NCBI RefSeq assembly: GCF_042654245.1
Contig: NZ_JBHSGI010000002.1
Span: 620,001 to 684,000 of the forward strand
Source: Seohaeicola_A nanhaiensis
GTDB taxonomy: Bacteria; Pseudomonadota; Alphaproteobacteria; Rhodobacterales; Rhodobacteraceae
Reading direction: 5' to 3'
Length of the DNA stretch: 64,000 bases
The notes beneath the pieces were generated by a model. The model ran no database searches and was not told the origin of the DNA. It worked only from the letters and a program-made list of their open reading frames with translations. The translations under genes were made by a program, and so were the position numbers. Shown here piece by piece: positions 18,061 to 26,712 of this stretch (positions are counted from its first letter, which is position 1; each line of letters starts with the position of its first letter).

Positions 18061-19101
18061 TTACTCTGTCAGGCCGCGGGCACGCAGCCCCTCGGCCAGT
18101 GTCTCGACCCCGTCGACAGAGCGCAATGTCGGGTTCATCGATTGCGCATCCATCTCGATCAGATGCCCCTCTCGAACCGCGGTAAGCTGGCTGGCCACGG
18201 GATCGGTCATCAGAAAGTGGCGCCGCACCTCCACGTCGTCGGCAGGTTGCCTGCGCCGGTCCATCGTCGCCAGGACGATCACCGTCGGATCGAGCGCGGC
18301 AATCGTCTCCCAGCCCACGAGGGGCCATTCGTCGTTGCTGACAATGACGTTGCGCACCCCAACGACATTGGAAATCCAACCGGGCGCTCCCAGTTGACCG
18401 GCGACATAGGCTTCGCCCTCGACATCGGCGGGGGACGAGAACCAGTACAGAACCGAGACATCCTTCGCCTGAAGGGTCGCCGCATCCGCCGCCGCGGCCT
18501 CGATCCGGCCGCGGTTGACGGCGATCAGCGCCTCTCCCGCCTCCCTGACATCGAAGATCCGCGCGAGATCGGCGATATCCTGCTCCAGCAGGTCCACGCT
18601 CCACGGCCGATCGCGTGCGCCGTCGCCGTCGCCGGATGTCGGCGTGACCTTGGCGCATTCCAACGCGGCGGTGTAAACCTCGATCCCGAAATCCCGGAAC
18701 TGGGCGACGCTGCCGACGCGGCCGCCGTCATCGTTGATATCGTCGCTCCACTCGGTCAGGACAAGCTGGGGCCGGACCTTCAGGACCGCCTCGAAGGCCG
18801 GTGAATTGTCGGACAGCCGGGACAGATTCGCCGCCTCCGCTTCGAGATCCTCCGGCAGCGGTCCCAACCAGAGCGACGTCCCGACGATACGATCCTTCAG
18901 GCCAAGCCGAAGCATGATCTCGGTAAAGCCCTGCCCCACGGTAACTGCCCTTTCCGGGGGTTCCGAGAAATGCACCGTGCGGCCGCAATTCTCGATCTCG
19001 ACGTCAAACGCCGGGGCCGATTCCGCATGGGCCAGGGGCACCGATGTGATGAATGCAAGCAGGATCGCCGCGCCGCGCGCGACGGTGAGTGTATTGGTCA
19101 T
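18061..19101 (-). CDS. btuF: Cobalamin-type ABC transporter periplasmic binding protein (BtuF-like)
   Basis: The 346-residue protein has a clear signal peptide (to about AHAESA) and the class III binding-protein fold (Fe/B12 type): PERAVTVGQGFTEIMLRLG, VRPQLVLTEW, LYWFSSPAD, NDEWPLVGWETIAALDPTVI and MNPTLRSVDGVETLAEGL. This cluster binds siderophores, heme or B12. A cobalamin riboswitch sits in its leader on the same strand, so corrinoid is the best substrate. It is the first gene of the btuFCD order and lies 64 bases downstream of the riboswitch. No TonB receptor gene is in the window. Confidence 0.8.
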   Translation of the reverse strand: MTNTLTVARGAAILLAFITSVPLAHAESAPAFDVEIENCGRTVHFSEPPERAVTVGQGFTEIMLRLGLKDRIVGTSLWLGPLPEDLEAEAANLSRLSDNSPAFEAVLKVRPQLVLTEWSDDINDDGGRVGSVAQFRDFGIEVYTAALECAKVTPTSGDGDGARDRPWSVDLLEQDIADLARIFDVREAGEALIAVNRGRIEAAAADAATLQAKDVSVLYWFSSPADVEGEAYVAGQLGAPGWISNVVGVRNVIVSNDEWPLVGWETIAALDPTVIVLATMDRRRQPADDVEVRRHFLMTDPVASQLTAVREGHLIEMDAQSMNPTLRSVDGVETLAEGLRARGLTE

Positions 19102-19164
19102 GCCACGTCCTTCCCGGACACCTCGCCCGGTTGTGCTTTGAGGTCAGAACTGCGCATGCAGTTC

Positions 19165-19350
19165 CGGAACGGCAGGTCTCCTGGCTCACGACCATGGTTT
19201 CACCCCACCTTCCCACGCCTCGTGCGCAGTGGCCGCGGCAGATGCCGCACGAGATGAAACGGTCGCTTACAGTTGCGAGGGCAGCTCCGGATTTTGCGGC
19301 CTTGGCCGCATCACCGGATTCCCTATTCATTCCGAATGGAAACCGTTCAG
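19165..19350 (-). promoter_or_regulatory. Cobalamin (adenosylcobalamin) riboswitch
   Basis: On the minus strand the conserved elements appear in order: AGGGAATCCGGTG, then AATCCGGAGCTGCCCTCGCA with ACTGTAAGCG just after, the B12-box region around CGGCCACTGCGCACG, GGGAAGG, and GAGCCAGGAGACCTGCC at the 3' end (19171-19187). This is the hallmark pattern of AdoCbl riboswitches. Ligand binding normally lowers expression of the gene downstream, here btuF. The exact outer ends are approximate. Confidence 0.92.
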
Positions 19351-19743
19351 AGGTGGAATTACCGATCGTGTCACCTGTGTGTCAACGCTCGAGTGCCGAA
19401 TTTACACTGAACCCGCGCTACCCGAGAGACAGCACGAGATCGAAAGTTGACGGGATTAGAGCAAGAAACCGCCATTCGCACCGACCCCTTCCCCCCATTC
19501 GGAACAGGCCCGTCAATGAAACGCCCTGTTCTCGCGACACCTGCGACCGATGACGTATCGCAACGGACACTGGAGGGCCGCAGGCAGAACCTCGACCCAG
19601 TAAGGCTGCTCAGACGTTCTCGTCCCTAAGCCGATCTTCGCTAGGTCGTTGTTGCTGCGACACAGCTTCCCCAAAGCCGTCGTACATGAAACTGTGCGGC
19701 ATGGTTCGGCGGCAGAAGGTCTGCTTGGCGGACTTTGCTGCCG
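19351..19743. other. Leader/intergenic region, no gene seen
   Basis: About 390 bases upstream of the riboswitch must contain the btuFCD promoter on the minus strand. Short ORFs here lack good start sites and recognisable motifs, so I annotate none. No repeat or strong hairpin stands out. Confidence 0.35.
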
Positions 19744-19878
19744 CTAGGGTGAAACAGCGCGTAGCTTAGTTACCGTGCCCCTTGCGACAATTCTGCTCCC
19801 TTCGTGGCAGTTGAATTTGGTGCCAACACGAAGGCGGCTCCGATGATAGTCAACCATTTCTTTGACCACAATATGCAT
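19744..19878 (-). pseudogene. Fragment resembling the C-terminal end of an EF-Tu-like domain
   Basis: A 44-residue frame starts MHIVVKEMVDYH and ends FNCHEGSRIVARGTVTKLRA. The last part resembles the end of EF-Tu domain III and of small EF-Tu-tail-like proteins (pattern F-x-REG-R-V-G-V-x-K). It is cut on its 5' side three bases from the left end of the IS6 element at 19881, so it is probably the tail of a gene disrupted by that insertion. The match is short and weak. Confidence 0.3.
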
Positions 19879-19880
19879 GC

Positions 19881-20704
19881 GGGTGCTGGCAGACAAATGC
19901 GAACCAGTCTCCGCATCGCAGGAGGAAGGCGTCCCTATTCCGCGCAGAGACCGCGCCACTCGTCGAGAGCGGCGGCACGGTTCTGCTTGAAGATGGTGCG
20001 GGAAGAGAGGTTGCGTTCCTGGTTGAAGAGATTGTGAACCGACGCGTGGACGGCGGCGAACAACTGTAACGTTCGCATGCGGCGGAAGCGGCGCATCGCC
20101 CGTTCGCGCCTTCGGAACGGTTGATGCGAGTTCTCCGCACGATTGTTGGCCCAGCGTCCTGTCTCCTGTCGGTCCCGGATACCGAGATCGTCGAGGGCGG
20201 CACCATAGGACCGCAGTCGGTCGGTCACGATTTCTTCGGCGCGGCCATGCCGCTTCAGCGATTTCTTCAAGAATTTCAGCGCTGCTTTCTTGTCCCGGGT
20301 CTTCGTCACGAAGCTCTCGAGCACCTCGCCCTCGTGATCGACCGCCCGCCAAAGGTAGTGCCGTTCGCCGTTGATTTTCACGAAGACTTCGTCCAAGTGC
20401 CAGCGCCAGCGGCTCGACCGCATCCCCTCAAAGCGCCGTTTCCGGATCTCCGAAGCAAACAGCGGGCCGAAGCGGTGCCACCAAAACCGCACCGTCTCGT
20501 GGCTGACCTCGACGCCGCGCTCGTGCAACAGATCCTCGACGTTCCGTAGCGATAGCGGAAAGTGGATGTACATCATGACCGCCAGCCGGATGATCTCCGG
20601 CGACGGCGGCGACGCTGAAGGAGCGGAACGGTGAGCGCTGGGTCATGGCCAAAGGCTACCCAGCCCATCCCTCCGCCTCAAGTCAGGTTCCCTTGACAGC
20701 GCCC
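19881..20704 (-). mobile_element. IS6-family insertion sequence, inactive copy
   Basis: The left end begins GGGTGCTGGCAGAC and is identical over 37 bases to the end at 13475. The right end, read on the minus strand from about 20704, is GGGGCGCTGTCAAGGGAACC. The two ends share the GG(T/C)GCTG(T/G)CA core expected of a terminal inverted repeat. The 824-bp length suits an IS6 element with one transposase gene, which is frameshifted. It has inserted against a serine-recombinase gene tail at its right and an EF-Tu-like tail at its left. Confidence 0.75.
19935..20646 (-). pseudogene. IS6/IS26-family transposase, frameshifted near the N-terminus
   Basis: The first residues, MTQRSPFRSF, are in one frame. 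The rest, from PEIIRLAVMMYIHFPLSLRN onward, is in another, with a one-base shift in a GCC/GTC-rich run near 20600. The remaining 210 residues are intact and carry the DDE core: WRWHLDEVFVKING (first Asp), the EIVTDRLRSYGAAL region (second Asp) and NNRAENSHQPFRRRERAMRRF (Glu). Without frameshifting during translation the protein would lack its DNA-binding start, so I call it a pseudogene. Confidence 0.8.
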
Positions 20705-20705
20705 C

Positions 20706-20891
20706 GAATCCTACATCCGCACCCGCTCCCAGCTCGCCTTCCTCTCCCCGCGCCTGCAGGGTGCCATCCTTGCCGGCACCCTGCCGCCGGACCTGACCCT
20801 GAAGCGCCTGCTCTCCCGCTCCCTCCCGCTTGACTGGGAAGAGCAGGAGAAGCTCTGCGGGTGCTGGCAGACTGAGCGCCATCTCAACTGA
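20706..20891 (+). pseudogene. Serine-recombinase C-terminal fragment
   Basis: A 61-residue frame reads ESYIRTRSQLAFLSPRLQGA then TLPPDLTLKRLLSRSLPLDW and EEQEKLCG. This resembles the C-terminal tail of long serine recombinases found in Alphaproteobacteria. The 5' part is missing; the IS6 right end abuts it at 20704. The last codons overlap GGGTGCTGGCAGAC, which equals the left tip of the IS6 elements, so even the 3' end may be rearranged. Not functional. Confidence 0.6.
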
Positions 20892-21215
20892 CAAAACCAT
20901 CGGGCCGGTTCTCCCCCAAGGAACGGCCCTTAACACTTTTGCAGGGTCTTGCTCTCACCTCCGACGCTGCCGTTCGCACGGTTGTGCCTCCGGCAAGAAC
21001 CCTGCTCAGGATTCGTTTTTCCCTGTAAATTCCCTGATAATCTGATCGGCACAGAAAACCCGCTCTCCGAATTTGGACCGCAGAGACTGGCCCCGGAAAT
21101 GCGCCGTTCATCTGCTCTGAAAGGCGTCTCTGCTGACTGACCTGCGTCGCAAACCGCTGGAATTGCCGGCAGAAATCGGAGCAACATCAGAATGTAAGGA
21201 AGACCCGAAGGTGCG
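20892..21215. other. Intergenic region with terminator-like hairpin
   Basis: No convincing gene. At 20902-20929 GGGCCGGTTC and GAACGGCCC can pair with one bulge, followed by TTAACACTTTT, which could end transcription on the plus strand. The rest looks like decayed sequence downstream of the recombinase fragment. Confidence 0.35.
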
Positions 21216-21229
21216 TGGCGGAGAGGAAG
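21216..21229 (+). repeat. Distal att half-site, direct repeat of tRNA-Ser 3' end
   Basis: TGGCGGAGAGGAAG, an exact copy of the outermost 14 bases of the tRNA-Ser gene (reverse complement of its 3' end including CCA). Flanking bases differ on both sides. It marks the likely left boundary of the island. Confidence 0.7.
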
Positions 21230-21608
21230 TCCGCCTTGATAGGCTCTTAATGCATTGTAAAAAATACACAAATTTCAATATTTTGAAACTCATACCACAA
21301 AAAATACCCCACGTGGATTTTGGTGGTGAACTTTTGCATTCCTTCGAGCTACCTTCCCCAATCAATTGCTCTGGCATTTCCAATAAACCATCCCGCATCG
21401 GCATCAGAGCGCATGCCACCGTCGCGCGCGTACTCGGTATCTCGGATTTGTAGGTAGTCGCCGTTCGTTTTGTTCACCTTCACGCTCAGCGACGTATGTT
21501 AGCTTGAGCTGCTCCCGCCCCGTCAACACAAGTGCTTCAAGTTGGCTTCTTGCACCGCGTTCTGCTAGTGTTCGGGCCGAGAATAGCCAGCATGGAAAGG
21601 CACCTTTG
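21230..21608. other. AT-rich island border, no gene seen
   Basis: Just inside the left att copy the sequence becomes AT-rich (about 21245-21335), unlike the surrounding high-GC DNA. Short ORFs on both strands show no family motif or good start site. The methyltransferase promoter should lie here. Confidence 0.4.
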
Positions 21609-22661
21609 GCACCGAAAGAATTTGAGCACGAGATGCGCAAGGCGGCCTTCGACCAGAATCACGCCTCGTTTCGCTCCCTCAACCAGCAGATGTGGCAAAT
21701 TCCGCTAATCTCGATGACGCTCACAGGTGGACTGTGGTTCGGCGTTTCGCGAGTGGAGGATTTTCTGATCTTCCAGTTGGCACTGCTATTTCTGGCTGCG
21801 ACAGGAAACGGCGCGCTCTTCATTATTATTTTGCGAATGCGATTCGTTATGCAGCAGCATCTGGACTGGCTGGAGAAAACCTATCCAGCCGGCTACGTCT
21901 CCGCCAAGGGCAAGCAGTGGTATAGCAAGCCGTTCCTTGTTCGTTCCCTGTTCCAATTCATGCTATGCCTCGCAGCGTGCCTAAGTCTGTTTCTATTGAT
22001 CGTAACTGCCTGGACCAGCCGAGGAGAGGTGTTTGGCACCATGCCGCGAGACCCAGCCTTGACCTACTATGAGCAACATGCGGCCAGCCTCGCGGATGGC
22101 TACGAGACACTTTCGCTGGAAACCGCACACCCGGCGTTGCTCACCATCATCAATAGGCAATTCGAGAACCGTCCGCTTGCCGTGCTTGATGTCGGCGCGG
22201 GCACTGGGCGCGATGCATCTTGGTTTGCAGCGAAAGGCCACCGGATCGTGGCCGTCGAGCCTTCGGAAGCCATGCAAACAATCGGCAGGCGGCTCCATCC
22301 TTCGCCCAAAATTGAGTGGCGTCAGGACAGTCTTCCAATGCTAGCCGAAACTCGCGCATCAGGCGAGACTTTCGACCTCATCATGCTTAGCGCTGTCTGG
22401 ATGCACGTCAAACCAGATGAGCGACAACCCGCCCTCAAAACGCTGGCCAGCCTCCTGAAACCAGGCGGACAGATTTACCTCACTTTGCGGATTGGCCCGT
22501 CCGAGCCTACGCGCGGCATATACCGTGTCTCGGTGGAGGCGCTACAAGACCAACTCGCAGCAGCCTCGCTAAAGGCCGAGAAGCTGGACGAGCAGTCAGA
22601 TTTGTTAGGCCGTAACAACATCCGCTGGGTAGCCATGAGCATTTCGGCTTCGGAGAACTGA
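21609..22661 (+). CDS. Membrane-anchored SAM-dependent methyltransferase
   Basis: I prefer the TTG at 21609 because ggaaagg lies about 9 bases upstream; an internal ATG at 21636 is the alternative. The 350-residue product has a membrane module first: hydrophobic stretches around PLISMTLTGGLWFGV and FQLALLFLAATGNGALFIII (residues 25-75) and FMLCLAACLSLFLLIV (about 115-132). A class I methyltransferase domain follows, with motif I VLDVGAGTGRDASWFA at about 194-209, an acidic post-I EPSEAM, and FDLIMLSAVWMHV. The cytosolic domain could act on a small molecule, lipid or protein; no DNA-methylase NPPY-type motif is visible. It sits alone on its strand, tail to tail with the dnd-like operon, as island cargo. 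Confidence 0.7.
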   Translation, partial: APKEFEHEMRKAAFDQNHASFRSLNQQMWQIPLISMTLTGGLWFGVSRVEDFLIFQLALLFLAATGNGALFIIILRMRFVMQQHLDWLEKTYPAGYVSAKGKQWYSKPFLVRSLFQFMLCLAACLSLFLLIVTAWTSRGEVFGTMPRDPALTYYEQHAASLADGYETLSLETAHPALLTIINRQFENRPLAVLDVGAGTGRDASWFAAKGHRIVAVEPSEAMQTIGRRLHPSPKIEWRQDSLPMLAETRASGETFDLIMLSAVWMHVKPDERQPALKTLASLLKPGGQIYLTLRIGPSEPTRGIYRVSVEALQDQLAAASLKAEKLDEQSDLLGRNNIRWVAMSISASEN

Positions 22662-22884
22662 CACTTGCTCGGCAGGCATTTTGCTCACATCCGTTTCGCG
22701 GTATCCTCGACGCAATGCTTTATGCGTGATTGTCCGACAAAGCACTCAAGCCAACCCACGTTAATCCCCGGACAACGCTGGTGAGCGGCCAAAAGAACGC
22801 CTGTTCGAGCCAACCAAGAAGGTTATTTGGAGCTTTCTCCGGGCAGTTTGGCTGATAGCTACCTTATCCAAGAGTTAATCTGGG

Positions 22885-24423
22885 CTACCAGGCCTTGATC
22901 TTGCGCGCAGCCAGATCGCCGCGTCGCCGGATATAGGCTTGGCCTGTCTGCAATGTGGTCAGGTTCACACCCTTGCCGAGCACGCGCGCTGCGCTGCCGG
23001 GCTTGGCATTGGTCGAGAACGCGGCCACAAGCCCCATCTGATCGAGGAAGTCATCATCCTCGCCTGAGAAATCGTCCGGCGATTGCGAGACCAGCATGAT
23101 CGCGCCGCCTTTCGAGCGGCTCATCCGAATGAGCCGCGAGAGGGAGGGCAGCTTGGTGCTCAGAATCTGGTGGGCTTCATCGATCATGCAGATGATGCGC
23201 AGGCCGCGCGCCCCGTCCGAACTGCTTGCGGCATCGACGAGGCTGTTCAGATACTGATCCAGTGCGTCCAGCAGCAGATTGACCACAATCGTCCGGCTGT
23301 CTTCCGGCACGTTAGGCGGCAACTTGATGATCCAGCTCTTCTGGAAGAACTCGGCAGGGGAGAGCATTGGCTTGAAAAGCGGGAAGCGGCATAGCTCTTC
23401 CATGCTGGCCGTTGCGCCGTCCTCCTTCATCTCGTGTTCCTGATAAACCTCCAGCAGGCGGTCCTTGATGTGGTGCAGCTCGCAGGGCTCTTCGCTCATC
23501 AGCGCCCGGCTGGCCGCTTCATGGACGGCAGATCGTTGACGGTCGCCTAGACGGCTGCCTTTCAGACGCGAGAAAGACTCGCGGAAACGCAGCGCCGCTT
23601 CATCGATGCCGTACTGGTCGCGGGCCGTGAGCCGTAGCACATCGAGCGGGATCGGCATGCGCGGCGGCTCGATGACTTGCGCTTCGAAGGCTTCGCCGAG
23701 CGGCGTTTGTCCCCGCGTGCCTGAGAAGTCTGAGAGATCGCCCTTGAAGTCGAACGCCAGCATCGGCACGGATGCCTGCTCGCGCACGGCCCGCAGCATA
23801 GCCGCCGCCATGACGGTCTTGCCCGAGCCGCTGCCACCCATAATCGCGCTATGGGGAGAGCCGCCTTTGCCATTGACGTTCCAGAGCACCTTCTCCTTCG
23901 TGGTGGCGTCTTCGCCAATCTCGCCAATCGGCACTTCGATCTGGCCGCTGGAGAAGGTCGCGCCCGAGACCGTGCCGCCGACGCCGGGGAGTGATCCGGC
24001 TGCCATAGGCAGCTCGGCCACTTCCACGAGGCGCTTGATGAACTTGGTCACGTCTTGGCCGGATTGCTCCCAATCCTTATCGAGATGCCCAAGGCCGCGC
24101 TTCCAATGCGCGCCGACCAGCGCGATCAGCCCCCGCACGTCCAGATCAGGCTGGCCAGCCCGTTGCGCGATCAGCGCCACCCAGACCGACAGCGCAGTAC
24201 CCGTGCCGAAGAGTGTATCGCCCTTGATGACCTTGCCGGGGTCAAGCTCATCGCTCAGGAGCGGCGGCTGAGCGGCAATCGCCAGTGAGCGCGAGATCGC
24301 AAGACGCGCTGGCAGATAGCGCTTCCTCATACCGAGCCGCCCCATAAAGGCGGTGTTCAGTGTATCGCTTTGCTCATCGGTGCGGAAATTCGCGCCCGCA
24401 ACTTCAACCAGAGACAGGCTCAT
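22885..24423 (-). CDS. DndE-like domain fused to HerA-type ATPase
   Basis: The 512-residue protein is the last gene of the dnd-like operon; its ATG overlaps the dndD stop. Residues about 25-120 resemble DndE: RLGMRKRYLPARLAISRSLA, then IKGDTLFGTGTALSVW and LIALVGAHWKRGLGHL, matching the DndE pattern of a helical L-R-A-SLS core and a LxG...W segment. From residue 180 comes a HerA/FtsK-type motor: Walker A GGSGSGKT (196-203), FDFKGDL, Walker B IICMIDEAHQI (410-420) and a sensor region LVSQSPDDF. DndE binds nicked DNA in phosphorothioation systems; HerA motors translocate DNA. One polypeptide with both could join modification and DNA processing. The ATPase call is strong; the DndE call is by eye. 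Confidence 0.75.
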   Translation of the reverse strand: MSLSLVEVAGANFRTDEQSDTLNTAFMGRLGMRKRYLPARLAISRSLAIAAQPPLLSDELDPGKVIKGDTLFGTGTALSVWVALIAQRAGQPDLDVRGLIALVGAHWKRGLGHLDKDWEQSGQDVTKFIKRLVEVAELPMAAGSLPGVGGTVSGATFSSGQIEVPIGEIGEDATTKEKVLWNVNGKGGSPHSAIMGGSGSGKTVMAAAMLRAVREQASVPMLAFDFKGDLSDFSGTRGQTPLGEAFEAQVIEPPRMPIPLDVLRLTARDQYGIDEAALRFRESFSRLKGSRLGDRQRSAVHEAASRALMSEEPCELHHIKDRLLEVYQEHEMKEDGATASMEELCRFPLFKPMLSPAEFFQKSWIIKLPPNVPEDSRTIVVNLLLDALDQYLNSLVDAASSSDGARGLRIICMIDEAHQILSTKLPSLSRLIRMSRSKGGAIMLVSQSPDDFSGEDDDFLDQMGLVAAFSTNAKPGSAARVLGKGVNLTTLQTGQAYIRRRGDLAARKIKAW

Positions 24424-26504
24424 ACCCGCGCCTCCGTCTCTTCAAAGTAGCCGGGGCGCGCAGTGGACTGTCCTATATCGCCGACCCGCTCGAAATGGAC
24501 CAGATATTTCTTTTGAACATGCGGCGCGATTTCCCGCAAATATTCGCCCACCACTTCTGTATTGGTCGAGAGCAGGATCACCTGATGCTCACGCTGGACA
24601 AGATGGTTCAGCACGCCCTTGCGGTGCTCGATATCAAGCCGCCCGAGCGGTGTATCGACCACCATGGGGAAGCCGCGCCCTGACACCGATGAGACCGCAG
24701 AAATCAGGGCTTGGGTGAATATCTGCTTCTCGCCCGCCGAGAGGTCGTAGCCCCGCAAGTCCATCCCGTCCGTGTTCAGCAGCTTCACATCGCAATTCTC
24801 GTCAATGGCGATGCGCTCAACGAGGTCTTTCTTGTGTGCCATCGAGCGATGCGCCTTAGTCATGGCCGAGGCTATCGCTTCGATCTGGCTAGGCACGGCC
24901 CTGGCCACAATCTCATCGACCATGGAGGCCACTTTCAGAGCCCGCATCGCGCGGCGCACCGAAGGCTTGGCCTGGTCCCATTGTCCGGCCAGCTTTGTCA
25001 GCTCGGTGTTCTTTTGGTTGATCTGCGCTTCCAGCGCCGACATCTCGCGCTTCAGCGCGCCGATTTCCTGATCGAGGCCTTGAATCTCCCCGTTCAGTTG
25101 CGATAGCCGCTCGCGCTTGGAATCCACATGCGGGGCAACGGCTTCCGTCCGCGTCACTTCCTCCTGCAAGCGCCGGAGCGCCTCTTCGTTCGAAGCGATC
25201 ATATTCAGAAGCTCGACAATCGCAGGCGCACCCAGCTCGTCCAGCTCATCGAGACGGTCGATCACCTTCGCCCGCTCGACTTCGTTCAGATAAGGGTGCA
25301 AATAGTCGTCCGCGCAGTTATCCGGCGGCGGGAACCAGAGCTTCTCCCAAGCACTGCGGGCGCTATCCAGTACCGCGCCGCGCTGAGCGCTGCTCAGCGC
25401 CGGATCGATGCTTTCCATGCCGCTATCGACAGCGCTGATGAAGCGCTCCAGATTGCTGTCACCCTGATTGCGCCCGCTCTCCCAGCGCTCGCGTACACCC
25501 TCACCGGCAAGACGGGCTTTCAGGGCCTCGCGAAGCCCTAGGCCGGAGAGCGCCAGAGCGATATCCTTCATCATCAGCTCTTCGAGCTGCGCGCGGCCTT
25601 GCTCGATGGCGCGCTCATAATTCTTGATCTGCTCAAATTGCTCTTGCAGCAGGGCTTGCGAGCCCGCCCCGAAACTGGCCAGCTCGCGCGTCAGGTGCTC
25701 GCGCTCTTCCTTAAGCTCGGCCAGCGATGGCTCGACCTCGGTGTAGCGCTCGGATTTCTTCTCATGCTCGAAGGTGAGCTGGTGGCGCTCCAGCTCAAGC
25801 TTTTCAATCGTCTTGTCCGAGACATTCGGCGAGTCCTTACGGCGCACTTCGGCATAAGAGCGCAAGTCCCGCGCCAGCGTTTTCAGCACCGGAATGCCGA
25901 GCAGGCCCTCGATGCCAGCGCGCACCTGCGCCGACATCTCGCGCTCGGCCAAGACGCTCACCTGTTCGCCGTCGAACATGAAGAAATGGGCAAGCGTGAA
26001 GGGCAGCAGGTTTTCAGCGATGTAGTCACGGAACCAGTCTGTGCGCTCCGTGCCCTGCAAGGCACCGGGGCCGACCGCCTTGCGTGTCGAGCCTTGGAAG
26101 ATGTGGACCTCTTCATCTTGCGGGCGATAGACTCCGGAATCGTTGAAGTGCCAGATGCGCTGGATTTCCAGCGGTTCGTCGTCATCATCGACAAAGACGA
26201 GCTTCACCGAGCAGGAATTGCGCCCCGCAGCCGTTGCGCCACGGTGGAGGGCTTTTTCGAGGAAGTTTTTGTAGGATGTGGCCAAGCGCTCTTTGTCGCC
26301 GCCCGAAAACGGCGAGCGCGCGATCAGCGGTAGGCCGTCGCGCCCGAACATCCCGAGCACAATGGCTTCAAAGAGGCTCGTCTTGCCATAGCCATTCGGC
26401 GCGCCGATCAGGATGATATTCTTGCCGTTCGATGGCCTGGGAAAATCGAAGCTCGATGTCGTGTAGGCCTTCCAGTCGCGGAGCGTGATCTGAGAAATAT
26501 ACAT
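24420..26504 (-). CDS. dndD: DNA sulfur modification ATPase DndD
   Basis: The 694-residue protein is an SMC/Rad50-like ATPase. Walker A GAPNGYGKT is at 34-42, a long charged helical region at about 220-300 and 440-520 should form coiled coils, the signature LSAGEKQ is at 588-594 and Walker B MVVDTP at 614-619, followed by LGRLD. The opening ITLRDWKAYTTSSFDF, FFMFDGEQVSVLAE in the middle and HQVILLSTNTEVVGEYL near the end are DndD features. DndD is needed, with DndC and DndE, to place sulfur in the DNA backbone. It starts 6 bases after the 66-aa gene stop and overlaps the fused dndE/herA gene. Confidence 0.88.
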   Translation of the reverse strand: MYISQITLRDWKAYTTSSFDFPRPSNGKNIILIGAPNGYGKTSLFEAIVLGMFGRDGLPLIARSPFSGGDKERLATSYKNFLEKALHRGATAAGRNSCSVKLVFVDDDDEPLEIQRIWHFNDSGVYRPQDEEVHIFQGSTRKAVGPGALQGTERTDWFRDYIAENLLPFTLAHFFMFDGEQVSVLAEREMSAQVRAGIEGLLGIPVLKTLARDLRSYAEVRRKDSPNVSDKTIEKLELERHQLTFEHEKKSERYTEVEPSLAELKEEREHLTRELASFGAGSQALLQEQFEQIKNYERAIEQGRAQLEELMMKDIALALSGLGLREALKARLAGEGVRERWESGRNQGDSNLERFISAVDSGMESIDPALSSAQRGAVLDSARSAWEKLWFPPPDNCADDYLHPYLNEVERAKVIDRLDELDELGAPAIVELLNMIASNEEALRRLQEEVTRTEAVAPHVDSKRERLSQLNGEIQGLDQEIGALKREMSALEAQINQKNTELTKLAGQWDQAKPSVRRAMRALKVASMVDEIVARAVPSQIEAIASAMTKAHRSMAHKKDLVERIAIDENCDVKLLNTDGMDLRGYDLSAGEKQIFTQALISAVSSVSGRGFPMVVDTPLGRLDIEHRKGVLNHLVQREHQVILLSTNTEVVGEYLREIAPHVQKKYLVHFERVGDIGQSTARPGYFEETEARV

Positions 26505-26510
26505 GCGCGG

Positions 26511-26711
26511 TTATTCGTCCACCTGAATGCGGTCTAGGATATCGTCAAACGAGTCCCAAAGGCCTGCGCGGCGCTGCTTGCCCGTTTGCTCGACCTCCTC
26601 TTGCACCAGCTCTACAAATTCCGAGAAGAGAAGGCCGTTTGCCTTGCAGGCATCCTTGATCATCGCCCGTCCATCGGCGTTGTCGAGCAGGACTACAACA
26701 TTACGAGGCAT
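26511..26711 (-). CDS. Small protein of DNA-modification operon
   Basis: The 66-residue, acidic protein starts MPRNVVVLLDNADGRAMIKD and contains NGLLFSEFVELVQEEVEQ. It has no membrane segment, Cys or known catalytic motif; it looks mostly helical after a short beta strand. It is packed between dndC (1-base gap) and dndD (6-base gap), so it must be translated with them. Small proteins in this position accompany dndC-dndD pairs in other genomes, as I recall, and are named only by context. It could be a subunit or adaptor of the modification complex; this is inference. Confidence 0.7.
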   Translation of the reverse strand: MPRNVVVLLDNADGRAMIKDACKANGLLFSEFVELVQEEVEQTGKQRRAGLWDSFDDILDRIQVDE

Positions 26712-26712
26712 C

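Noticed and set aside
17439..18658. N-terminal extensions of the btuD and btuC frames
   Set aside because: The extensions lie within the neighbouring gene on the same strand and show no homology; ATGA overlap and family starts at 17012 and 18055 are better.
19447..19629. Small 60-codon ORF upstream of the riboswitch
   Set aside because: No ribosome-binding site, no motif, Arg/Pro-rich translation; it lies on the strand opposite the btu leader.
20590..20610. Programmed frameshift in the IS6 transposase
   Set aside because: IS6 transposases are made from one frame, the run of bases is not a slippery site, and other copies here are also decayed.
21236..21640. Possible toxin or WYL-like small gene at the island border
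   Set aside because: Frames on both strands have odd composition and no motif strong enough to support a call.
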